From positions 1 to 41,827 of the forward strand of contig CAIVJW010000138.1 of the NCBI GenBank assembly GCA_903906315.1: a DNA stretch of 41,827 bases, read 5' to 3'. This document shows positions 26,701 through 33,372 of this stretch, one piece after another. The notes under the pieces are model-generated. The model ran no database searches and was not told where the DNA came from. It worked only from the letters and a program-made list of their open reading frames with translations. Position 1 is the stretch's first letter, and every line of letters starts with the position of its first letter. A program made the translations under genes and the position numbers. This DNA is from an uncultured delta proteobacterium. GTDB taxonomy: Bacteria > Myxococcota_A > Polyangia > Polyangiales > Polyangiaceae.

Positions 26701-27138
26701 CTCCTCGGCGAACGCGAGCTCGCGCGCCCGCACCGATTCCCCGACCTCGCCCAGGTAGGCGCGAACGCGGACGAACGCGGGGTCGCCGAGCCGCGCCCGG
26801 ATGCGCCCGAGCACCCGCGCGACGAGGCGCGGCCCGCTCCAGGCGTCGACCGTCCCCGGCGCACGCTCCCAGAACGCGGACCGGTCGGCCGCGCTCGGCA
26901 GCGACTGCAGCCACCGGGCGGCGCCGTCGAAGGCCGCGCCGGGAAACACGAAGTCGAGGCGCGCGACGCCGTCGAAGCGGGTCGCGAGCTCGTGCCGGAG
27001 CCAGCGGTCCATGCCGCGGCTGCCGACGAGGATGGGCACGGCCTCGAACGGGTCGTCGGGCCAGGCGTCCTGGAGCGCGATCGCGAGCGCGTCGACGAGC
27101 TCCTCGACGCGCTGACTGCGGTGGGCGATGAGCGTCAT
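23752..27138 (-). CDS. recC: RecBCD enzyme subunit RecC
   Basis: 1128 residues from the ATG at 27136-27138, preceded by AAGGAG with 8-base spacing. It begins MTLIAHRSQRVEELVDAL and VGSRGMDRWLRHELA, typical of RecC, and carries a degenerate helicase-like core (LHVFGLTTLRPGDKRWLA, HACHGALRQCEALRDELLRR, VLVMTPDV) and a nuclease-like fold without catalytic residues in its C-terminal half. RecC scans the unwound strand for the regulatory Chi sequence and splits the duplex. It is the first gene of the operon; its promoter lies in the 630-bp divergent region containing the GTTGTG/CACAAC units. Confidence 0.92.
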   Translation of the reverse strand: MTLIAHRSQRVEELVDALAIALQDAWPDDPFEAVPILVGSRGMDRWLRHELATRFDGVARLDFVFPGAAFDGAARWLQSLPSAADRSAFWERAPGTVDAWSGPRLVARVLGRIRARLGDPAFVRVRAYLGEVGESVRARELAFAEEVAGSIERLLYDRPEDALAWAADPGSAKDHAWLAEILRDLDGGPEISPARVRAKVAALAPIETGRALHVFGLTTLRPGDKRWLATLARHLDIHVFAFAPSREWWEDIHSKREQLRELREPKAPAETAELLAKLERQNAILAANGEPSRDLQVWLESTGYAEPTTPSHAPRQDDRASTLLGRVQAWTDGAEDNPTDSPWADLAACGSLEVHACHGALRQCEALRDELLRRFAADPTLEPRHVLVMTPDVATHAPLLAAVFARHGDGVPQLPLHIADLGLRAQNPVADALAQLLGLADERVTASRLLEVIASAPVRRRFALREDDVAELRAMVVGSGIRWAWDAADRERHGQPAIDQNTVRFGLERLALGVLMHDLGGLDVVPGPAGSDLAPAVPFDVAGRDGVERFGRLADLFDRLRAVRGRVIEPATSAGWRARLTELIDDFTEVEGESAWLRVEVEEALAELFPDDLGEGLPLDRSAVAATLAGAFDRPLRGDRPITGAITVCALEPMRSVPFRVIAILGLDDGAFPRPGRTPAWDPFAARKHGEYDRRTIDRHLFLEAVLCARDALLLFGTGFEPSRGAPAPMSVVVSELVEVIAAGTGEAPKARRVDHPLQPWSEKAFAAGEGAAAPRLPFDAVWVDAAVAIRGPRRLAGLAATPLDAPWPAEDGETNAIRADELARALARPQEELLRRRLGLSLAPEDATVPDREPLDQGTLEAWSLRDRVLRATEGGAEPDVDALEARLRGEGALQLRAGGRRALEGIVGEAREARRRAEAVPGVRTEALQASCEVGGVVVSAAAADVRLEDGDRRLVWVTASKGANGRAELTAWVTLIVAVAAGEAVVSAHVCGHGKEATLHAPSAADARAHLDALVRTWREVRGGPIPLFPALSRAVALRLAKDAQLSPAGAVEASDAAWSGSSMAAGDHEDPWVSAIFGHLGIEDLAERATEVCERAVRVWGPVLAAGTDAKGANEPEGSDAEDA

Positions 27139-27287
27139 GGCGCGGCTCCTTCGACGAGGCGGGCGTGGCGGGGGGAGGGCGCGGCGCGACGGCCGACCGA
27201 CACCTCGAGGACGACGGACTCTATCGGACCTGACCGCGCCGCGCCCCGCCTGGGTGCGCCCGCAGGCACACGGAGCCGCCAGCCGCC
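27139..27287. promoter_or_regulatory. recC leader and promoter region
   Basis: The first part of the 630-bp gap between divergent recC and the TPR gene. No gene is supported. On the minus strand the segment complementary to 27215-27227 (GATAGAGTCC) is the only faintly -10-like stretch upstream of recC. The right side of the gap holds the three repeat units listed next; the spacers between them (27351-27470 and 27534-27689) contain no gene, apart from a 14-bp GC palindrome (27555-27568). Confidence 0.35.
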
Positions 27288-27350
27288 GTTGTGCGCGGGC
27301 GACCAATGCACACGACGACGTCGTTGTGGACGATCGCCGACAGGCACAAC
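27288..27350. repeat. GTTGTG/CACAAC four-half-site unit, copy 1
   Basis: Half-sites in the order forward, reverse, forward, reverse: GTTGTGC at 27288, GCACACGAC near 27308 (diverged), GTTGTGG at 27323, GCACAAC at 27344. The unit is 63 bp. The half-sites can pair as two stem-loops, or serve as operators: the two outer pairs are each about 28 bp long and start 35 bp apart. Confidence 0.7.
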
Positions 27351-27470
27351 GGCCGCCTGAGGGCCGCCGCCATCCGCAGGCGCGGCAGCGGGTCGACGCA
27401 ACCGGGCCCCCTCGCCCCGGGCGCGGGGGCGCGATCGCGCCCGATTCTGCGAATGCGTCCTCGAGGGGCC

Positions 27471-27533
27471 GTTGTGCGATCTTCATCGTAAGGCACAACG
27501 ATCGCGTCGTGCGCGCCACGCATTGCGCACAAC
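27471..27533. repeat. GTTGTG/CACAAC four-half-site unit, copy 2
   Basis: Same layout and length (63 bp) as copy 1: GTTGTGC at 27471, GCACAAC at 27493, GTCGTGC at 27506, GCACAAC at 27527. The second pair extends to a 9-bp stem (GTCGTGCGC / GCGCACAAC) with one mismatch. Internal sequences between half-sites differ from copy 1, so only the half-sites and their spacing are conserved. Confidence 0.75.
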
Positions 27534-27689
27534 GCCGAACGACAGCCCGAGCTTGCCGGCGCGCCGGCGCGTCCTGCGTGGGCCGACATGCCCCGTGCGC
27601 CACGGTCCATCCACGCCTCGCCGGGCCCCGATAGGCCTCTCCCAGGCGTGAAGGCGCGACGCGAAGCACCGAAATCGCCTCGCCCGGGG

Positions 27690-27756
27690 GTTGTGCAACG
27701 TGGACCGAATTTGCACAACGAGACAGGTTGTGGTCCGGTCCGCGGGTCAGCACAAC
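27690..27756. repeat. GTTGTG/CACAAC four-half-site unit, copy 3
   Basis: GTTGTGC at 27690, GCACAAC at 27713, GTTGTGG at 27727, GCACAAC at 27750; 67 bp. The first pair is a perfect 9-bp inverted repeat (GTTGTGCAA / TTGCACAAC). The last half-site runs straight into the GAGGAGG ribosome-binding site of the TPR gene, so a protein or RNA structure here would directly affect that gene. Confidence 0.78.
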
Positions 27757-27768
27757 GAGGAGGCCTCC

Positions 27769-29298
27769 GTGGCGTACGTCCGCCGGCGCGGCAACCAGCT
27801 CTCGATCGTCGCCGGCGAGCGCCACCCGACGTCTCGCAAGGTGGAGCAGCGCGTCCTCTTCACCTTCTACTCGCGGGCCGAGGCGCTCGAGATGGTCGGG
27901 CGCGGCGGCGACCCGGCGAGCGCCGCTCGGTTCGCCGAGGTCCTCGATAGGGAGCACCCGGGGGTGCGCTTCGGCTGGGAGTCGCTCCGAGCCGCGGTCG
28001 CCGCCGACCTCGGCCACCTGCCCGAGACCTACGAGCGGCGGACCGAGCGCCCCGCCGGGTCGCTCCGGCCCGACGTGGTCGCGCTCGCGCGGGGCATCGT
28101 GCTCGCGCCGCCGCCGCCCGCGTCGGACGGCACCGCGAGGGCCGACGAGCGCGCGGCCCTCGAGTACCTCAAGGATCTCGTCACCTGGCGCCTCGCCACC
28201 TGGGACGACCGCCCGCCGGACGCCCCGCCGACCGAGGCGGCGTTCGCCTGGCGGTTCGCGACCCGGTCGCCCGAGGTCCCGCCCGACGCGGAGGCGCACG
28301 CGCTCGGGTTCGTGGCGCGCGGCGAGCTGGGCCGCGCCGAGGGTGCGTTCCGGGTCCTGACCGAGGGCTTCCCGGGCTACGCCGAAGGCTGGAACCAGCT
28401 CGGGCTCCTCGCGATCCCCCGGGGAGACCTCGACGGCGCCGAGCGCGACTTCCGCAGGGCCGTAGAGCTCGCCCGCGCGCGGCTCCCGAAGCGCCCCGGG
28501 CGCGGCTCGCTCGAACGGGACCCGAGGGCGCTGCCCTACGCCCGCGGCCTTGCGCACCTGACGCACACGCTCGTGTGCGCGGCGCGGTACGACGAGGCGA
28601 CCGAGCTGGCCGCGCGGATCGAGCACGAGTGCGGCGACCCGGTCGCGGCGTCTACGTACCGCGCTGCGATCGCGCTGAACGAGCACGACTGGGCGACCGC
28701 GGCGCGCGAGTCGACGACGCCCGACGCCGTCTGCCCGGCGCGCCGGATCCTCGAGGCCTTCGCGCGGTACGAGAGCGGCGAGCCGCAGGAGGCCCTCGCG
28801 GCGTTCGTGCACGGCGCGCTCTCCGCGCCCAGGGCGACCCGGGTCGTGCTCGGCCGAACCACCGACACGCCGCGCCCCGGCCTCGAAGCGGACGACCACG
28901 CGAGCGGCGTCCGGCTCCGCGCCTTGCTGCACGGCTACCTCGGGGCGCGGGGCGCCGAGGCGACGCGGTACTTCGAGCGCGTGATCGACGACGAGCGCGT
29001 GGCCAAGACCGTGCGCGCCATGGCCGGGCTGCGAACGAGCTGGTACGCGGACACGAAGAAGACGAAGGAGTATCTCGATCACCTCACGGTCTCGCAGACC
29101 GCGGCGTTCGCGAGGACGCTCCTGCGCCAGGTGCCCGACCTCGTGGAGAAGGGAGGCCCCGCGCCGGGGGGCCGGGCGACTCGCCGCGAGCCGCCGGCGC
29201 GTCCCGCGGGGGGCGGGGCGGCGGACCCGCTTCCGGGACAGGCGAGGCTGTTTCCCGACACGGACTCCGACCGCGGCCGCTCGCGAACAAAGCCCTGA
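27769..29298 (+). CDS. TPR protein with transposase-like N-terminal segment, unknown function
   Basis: 509 residues from a GTG at 27769 with GAGGAGG 5 bases upstream; an in-frame start further left would fall within repeat unit 3 and has no ribosome-binding site. The first about 40 residues (VAYVRRRGNQLSIVAGER, then KVEQRVLFTFYSRAEAL) resemble the small N-terminal segment of IS1634-type transposases (YVRxxG...GKVxQRxL), but no DDE catalytic domain follows. Residues about 175-260 and 270-410 contain TPR-like pairs (LGFVARGELGRAEGAFRVLT, WNQLGLLAIPRGDLDGAERD, LVCAARYDEATELAARIE). The C-terminus is Gly/Pro/Arg-rich and probably disordered (ARLFPDTDSDRG). No signal peptide. Function unknown. It is divergent from recC across the repeat units. 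Confidence 0.8.
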   Translation: MAYVRRRGNQLSIVAGERHPTSRKVEQRVLFTFYSRAEALEMVGRGGDPASAARFAEVLDREHPGVRFGWESLRAAVAADLGHLPETYERRTERPAGSLRPDVVALARGIVLAPPPPASDGTARADERAALEYLKDLVTWRLATWDDRPPDAPPTEAAFAWRFATRSPEVPPDAEAHALGFVARGELGRAEGAFRVLTEGFPGYAEGWNQLGLLAIPRGDLDGAERDFRRAVELARARLPKRPGRGSLERDPRALPYARGLAHLTHTLVCAARYDEATELAARIEHECGDPVAASTYRAAIALNEHDWATAARESTTPDAVCPARRILEAFARYESGEPQEALAAFVHGALSAPRATRVVLGRTTDTPRPGLEADDHASGVRLRALLHGYLGARGAEATRYFERVIDDERVAKTVRAMAGLRTSWYADTKKTKEYLDHLTVSQTAAFARTLLRQVPDLVEKGGPAPGGRATRREPPARPAGGGAADPLPGQARLFPDTDSDRGRSRTKP

Positions 29299-29321
29299 AT
29301 TTCGCGCGGCGAGGCGACGCC

Positions 29322-29395
29322 GCGAGGGCCTCGTCGACGAGCAGGATCACGCGATGCCGCTCGCGCCCGGCGGCGCGGGGACAGCGCGCAGCTTC
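29322..29395 (-). pseudogene. Bax1 (DUF790) gene fragment
   Basis: On the minus strand this reads RERHRVILLVDEALA, against RDRHPVIVLVDEALA in the intact Bax1 gene (residues about 341-355, DNA 35836-35904). The DNA similarity covers about 70 bases with a 5-base length difference and begins and ends abruptly. It lies 24 bases after the stop of the TPR gene. It appears to be a stray internal piece of a Bax1-like gene. Confidence 0.55.
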
Positions 29396-29893
29396 CGCAA
29401 CCAACCGCTCCCGGCCGACTGGGCACAGGCGCCTGCGCCGCTCGATTCCCCATGAGCCGCGGAGGGGCGGAGCTGCCACGGGACTGCGACCTACGGAGTC
29501 ACCGCTCGTGCTCGGCGCGGGCCGAGTCGCTTCGGAACACCCGGCTGGCGGTCGCCAGCGGATGGACCCGCGCCAGGTAGGCGCCGACCGGCCCCCCCCG
29601 ATCGCACCGACAGGTCCAACTCCGCGCCTGTGACACCGGGGCCGAGCACGCCGAAGACGCTCACTGCCCCCGTCCGTTCCGTCCAAGGCCGATCCGCCTG
29701 CCGACGCGCGGGTCGGGCGCCGCGGCGCGACTGACAATTGTCAGTCGCCACCGTCGAGGGGATTCGGGCCTCTTGAACTTGGTCCGCCGAACAACGAATC
29801 CTCTGGCTCATCCGTCGCCGCATAGCAAGTGCAACATGGCTCACAACTGCCCAAGGTGAGCGCAATTCGACGTAATCAGGAAGGGACCCAGTC
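29396..29893. other. Intergenic region before the protease gene
   Basis: About 500 bp without a supported gene. The left part is GC-rich with no recognised content. From about 29730 the composition falls to ordinary levels, and this part contains the perfect palindrome at 29727-29748 and the leader of the protease gene. Open frames across it on the minus strand are long but lack any recognisable product. Confidence 0.5.
29727..29748. promoter_or_regulatory. Perfect 22-bp palindrome, likely operator
   Basis: The half GCGACTGACAA (29727-29737) is followed directly by its exact reverse complement. It is 145 bp upstream of the protease start. The central TGACAATTGTCA has the form of a dimeric repressor site (TetR, MarR or GntR type). 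TTGTCA at 29739 could also serve as a -35 element, but no convincing -10 follows. Confidence 0.6.
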
Positions 29894-30751
29894 GTGAATC
29901 CAGCCACCACTTCTCATTCTTGGTCACGGTTGGCGTCATCCGCGATCGTCGCGGCGGCGTGCGCCATGACCGCATGCGGAAGCTCCGACACGGAGGAGGC
30001 CCCGGTACCGGCGCGAAACCGCGCTGAAGTGTTCTCGCCATCGGTCACGAAAGTCGTCTTCGAGATGGCTTACGCCCCAGGCGCAGAGCCCTGGATGGGC
30101 GGATTCGGTGGCGCCGAGAGGGGGTTCCTGCTCATGGAGAGGAACGCCCTGCGCCTCTTCAACGACTCGAACAAGACGCTCGAGATTCCGAGCTCGGTCG
30201 ACCAGATGGCGAGGCTCGACGACGTCACGAAGACCGACTTCACGACGCAGGACCTCCTCGATATCGCCGTCAAGCACCGCACCCAGATCTCCGCGGGAAA
30301 CACCGCGGCCTACTACTTCATCTGGGTGAATGGCTACTACAGCAAGGACGGCCAGCGAAACAACGCGGTGCTCGGCGTGTCGGTCGGCGACAGCGGCGTC
30401 ATCGCCGTCTTCAAGCCCGCGTTGCAGGACAACCTCGACACCCTCGTCGGCCCGATCGACAGCCCCGCCGACAAGCTGGCGCTGGCCATCAACTCTCGGC
30501 TCATCGAGCAGATGGTCATGCTGCACGAGCTCGGGCACGCCGTCGGGCTCGTCAACGACGGGCTCCCGATGTCGGCGAAGCACCAGGACGACGGGCACGG
30601 CCACCACTGCAGCAACCCGAACTGCCTGATGTACTGGATGAACAGTCGGTTCAACTCCGTGCGGCAGTTTGTCACGACACACATCACGAGCGACGCCAGC
30701 TCCGTCTTCGACGACGCCTGCCTCGCAGACGCCGCGGCGTTCGGAACGTGA
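29894..30751 (+). CDS. Lipoprotein metzincin-like zinc protease
   Basis: 285 residues from a GTG with AAGGGA upstream. The signal peptide ends at a lipobox (MTAC, Cys28). The zinc site HELGHAVGLVND (211-222) is metzincin-like, with Asn at the position of the usual third His; H230 in PMSAKH or a nearby residue probably replaces it. HHCSNPNCLMYW (237-248) gives C-x4-C-x-M with the Met-turn at M246, an arrangement also seen in archaemetzincins. It is probably a cell-surface or secreted endopeptidase. It is followed 41 bases later by the Cys-rich protein gene on the same strand, probably one transcript. Confidence 0.8.
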   Translation: MNPATTSHSWSRLASSAIVAAACAMTACGSSDTEEAPVPARNRAEVFSPSVTKVVFEMAYAPGAEPWMGGFGGAERGFLLMERNALRLFNDSNKTLEIPSSVDQMARLDDVTKTDFTTQDLLDIAVKHRTQISAGNTAAYYFIWVNGYYSKDGQRNNAVLGVSVGDSGVIAVFKPALQDNLDTLVGPIDSPADKLALAINSRLIEQMVMLHELGHAVGLVNDGLPMSAKHQDDGHGHHCSNPNCLMYWMNSRFNSVRQFVTTHITSDASSVFDDACLADAAAFGT

Positions 30752-30792
30752 GCGGCCCTATGGTTCGACGATCCAAAGCAAGGAGCTTCGAG

Positions 30793-33267
30793 ATGGACCT
30801 GACGGTGGATCGGCCCTGGTTTCGCGTCGTCCTCGCGGCACTCGCGGCCATGATGGTCGCCTGCTCGTCCGCCTCGCCCGCGCCGTCGGCCGGGACCGTG
30901 GCAGATGCGCCGCCGGAGGACGAGTGGGTCAGCAGCGGCACGACGTGCCTCGGCAACGGCACGGTGCACGACCCCAACCCTGCCGGCTGCACCTACAATT
31001 CGGAGTGCCGTCGCTCGCCGGTCTCCCAGGGCGGCGACTGGGCCCACGGCTGGATCAAGAGTGAGTGCTCGAACATCGACTGGATGACCGGGATCTCGAC
31101 CGACGCCACCTCGAGGGACCACAACCTCCTCTGCGCCTCGACATCGTACTCGAACCTCACCGGCGGCAGCATACCGGCGGCCTCCTGCACGGTCGTGTGG
31201 GCCACGGCGACGTCGACCACCTACCCGGCAAGCGGCGGCCTGATGCCGAGCGACTGGGATCCGAGCACCGCGGGCGCCCCCGTCGCCAAGCTCGAGTGCC
31301 CCGGAAATAGCCACGTCTCGGGCTATGCGCGCGACGGCGATGGCAACGTCGCCAGCATCCTGTGCTGCACGATCGCGGGCGAGACGGCGAAGACCAACTG
31401 CGCGGCGCAGACCTACGCGCTCGGCGCGGTCGATGCCCGCGAGTCGAGTCTCACCGGCGACTGGGACCCGGGCTTCCCGAAGCTGGAGTGCGGCACCGGG
31501 CGCGTGATGGGCGGCCTCAGCACGCTCGCCAACGGCGGCTCCACGGGCTCGGCGACCAACCAAGGGGCGAAGCTCGGCCGCGTACACGGCGTTCTCTGCT
31601 GCGATGCGAGCCCCGCCTTCTCGGCGCAGAGCACCTACAACGCGAACCCGCTCGCCTGTGCAACGAACAACGATTGTCGCGTATCGCCAACTACTTGGGA
31701 CACTGGCGAGTGGGCGAAGGGCTACGTCAAGCTGGAATGCGCCGAGACCGACGTCATGACAGGTATATCGGTTGGCGCAAACAACGGCATTCATCAGCAC
31801 CACTGCGCGCTATCGAACTACACGAACGCGAGTGGCGGGAACGCCACCGTGGCGAGCAACATGGTGTCGATCAACGGCGGCTACGTCGGGTCGTACCCAA
31901 GCGCCCTTTCGAAAGTGGACTGGGACCCCGGTTACGCCAAAAAGGAGTGTGTGGCGGGCCAGCACTTGGCCGGAATCTCCGTGAAGAATGGGATGGTCAC
32001 TGTCGGCAACACTCTATGCGCCTCCTTCCCTGGCGAAAGCGCCCAGACCAACTGCGCACCCGTGACCTTCGGCAATACGGGTCTCAAGGAGGCGCACGAG
32101 TCCACGACCACTTCCGGCGACTGGTCCCCCGGCTACTACAAGCTCGAGTGCGGCCAAGGCCGGGTGATTTCGGGCGTGAGCGTGGTCAACGGCTCGGCAG
32201 TGCTGCACGGCATCCTCTGCTGCGACTCGACCCCGACGCAGGCCTACTCGTCCTGCTGCAACGACACGTCATTCAAGGCCTCCGTCGCGAGCTGCGTCTC
32301 CAATGCAACCAAGAACGCCGCGGCCTGCAACCTCGTCGACTACTGCTGCCAGCCCGGCATGAGTGCCCATGCCGGGTCCTACGACTGCGAGGAGGTGGCG
32401 CTCGCGGAGGATCCGTCGAAAGAGGGCGGCACAGGTCTTAGCGTGGCACCGCAGTCGAGCCCGGTGACCAGCTCGCCGACGTGCGGGAGCGGCGGCCCGG
32501 CAAAGGCGTGGTCGTTCTCGTTCACTCAGTCAAAGATTCGCGGGAACGCGAACTTTGGCACCTTCTACGAGGCGTCCGTGCTCCTGTCGGCCGACAGCAT
32601 GCTGAACGCCTCCGGGGAGGCAAAGATGGCGGTGGGCGTGGCCCTCTTCGGGAAGAAAGGGACGCTCGCCTCGTTCGACGCGAACGCGATCCTCCAATCC
32701 GGCGCGAGCAACACGGCGAGCATCAGCGTGCAGGCGCTCGGGCAGGATGTGGGCGGATTCCCGATCGAGGGGACGTCGCACCTGGACCACGAGGCGTCGT
32801 GGACGCAGATGCTCTTCGAGAAGGAAAAGGTGTACATCGTCGGCGGCGTGCCGGTGACCGTCACGCTCGGACTCGAAGCGAACTGGGGCATCAACGATTC
32901 GCTCGACCTGAGCGCCGCCACGCTCACCGTGAACGCAGAGCCCTGGTGCAACCTGACCGGGACCGCATCGGCCGCGGTGGGCGGGGGCGTCAGCGGCTGG
33001 GCCTCGACCACCGTCGGCATCGAGGGGTCTCTCACGTTCGTGGACCTCTCGTTCAACAACACGGCGGTCGTCTCGCCGACAGCCGCAGACCTCACGTACA
33101 GCGTCACGGGGGCGCTGACTTCGAGGGAGCTCTCCGGGAAGGTTTCGGCCTTCGTGAAGACGCAGTTCCTCTGGTTCAAGAAGAAGTGGTCGACCACGAT
33201 CGCGCGCTTCTCCGCGGGCAAGCAGGTCACGCCGTACCTGGACTACCACGGCTGCGTGACGTTCTAA
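30793..33267 (+). CDS. Large Cys-rich modular lipoprotein, unknown function
   Basis: 824 residues from the ATG at 30793 with AAGGAG 7 bases upstream; a GTG at 30748 overlapping the previous stop is in frame but gives no better signal peptide. Lipobox MVAC (Cys24). Residues about 40-530 contain repeated modules: W/Y-x-K-x-E-C followed by G-x-G(I/V)S and an LCC pair, for example DWDPGFPKLECGTGRVMGG, DWDPGYAKKECVAGQHLAG and DWSPGYYKLECGQGRVISG. A second Cys-rich part (SSCCNDTS, VDYCCQPG) leads to a beta-rich C-terminal domain of about 260 residues ending VTPYLDYHGCVTF. It is probably an exported, disulfide-stabilised surface protein, perhaps a substrate or partner of the adjacent protease. The stretch 31640-32060 is noticeably less GC-rich than its surroundings. 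Confidence 0.82.
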   Translation: MDLTVDRPWFRVVLAALAAMMVACSSASPAPSAGTVADAPPEDEWVSSGTTCLGNGTVHDPNPAGCTYNSECRRSPVSQGGDWAHGWIKSECSNIDWMTGISTDATSRDHNLLCASTSYSNLTGGSIPAASCTVVWATATSTTYPASGGLMPSDWDPSTAGAPVAKLECPGNSHVSGYARDGDGNVASILCCTIAGETAKTNCAAQTYALGAVDARESSLTGDWDPGFPKLECGTGRVMGGLSTLANGGSTGSATNQGAKLGRVHGVLCCDASPAFSAQSTYNANPLACATNNDCRVSPTTWDTGEWAKGYVKLECAETDVMTGISVGANNGIHQHHCALSNYTNASGGNATVASNMVSINGGYVGSYPSALSKVDWDPGYAKKECVAGQHLAGISVKNGMVTVGNTLCASFPGESAQTNCAPVTFGNTGLKEAHESTTTSGDWSPGYYKLECGQGRVISGVSVVNGSAVLHGILCCDSTPTQAYSSCCNDTSFKASVASCVSNATKNAAACNLVDYCCQPGMSAHAGSYDCEEVALAEDPSKEGGTGLSVAPQSSPVTSSPTCGSGGPAKAWSFSFTQSKIRGNANFGTFYEASVLLSADSMLNASGEAKMAVGVALFGKKGTLASFDANAILQSGASNTASISVQALGQDVGGFPIEGTSHLDHEASWTQMLFEKEKVYIVGGVPVTVTLGLEANWGINDSLDLSAATLTVNAEPWCNLTGTASAAVGGGVSGWASTTVGIEGSLTFVDLSFNNTAVVSPTAADLTYSVTGALTSRELSGKVSAFVKTQFLWFKKKWSTTIARFSAGKQVTPYLDYHGCVTF

Positions 33268-33279
33268 TCGGCATTCTCG

Positions 33280-33308
33280 CTGGACACAGGCGCCCGTCCT
33301 GTGTCCAG
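33280..33308 (+). terminator. Strong hairpin after the Cys-rich gene
   Basis: CTGGACACAGG (33280-33290) and CCTGTGTCCAG (33298-33308) form a perfect 11-bp stem with a 7-base loop, 12 bases after the stop codon. It separates this unit from the next gene. Confidence 0.75.
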
Positions 33309-33372
33309 CCGGGGCCGCCCGACGGGCGAGCCCCGATTCCGTTCCGAATCCAACGTAGTTGAAGGAGTCGCC

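Noticed and set aside
27555-27568. GC palindrome GCCGGCGCGCCGGC as an operator
   Set aside because: Such strings are expected often in DNA of this composition, and it is not placed near a start codon.
27288-27756. CRISPR array
   Set aside because: The repeated element is a 6-7-base half-site, not a conserved 25-36-base repeat. Only three irregularly spaced units exist and no cas gene is present.
29084-29737. 217-codon minus-strand gene
   Set aside because: Only the Bax1-like fragment within it is recognisable; the rest is Arg/Pro/Gly-rich and overlaps the TPR gene.
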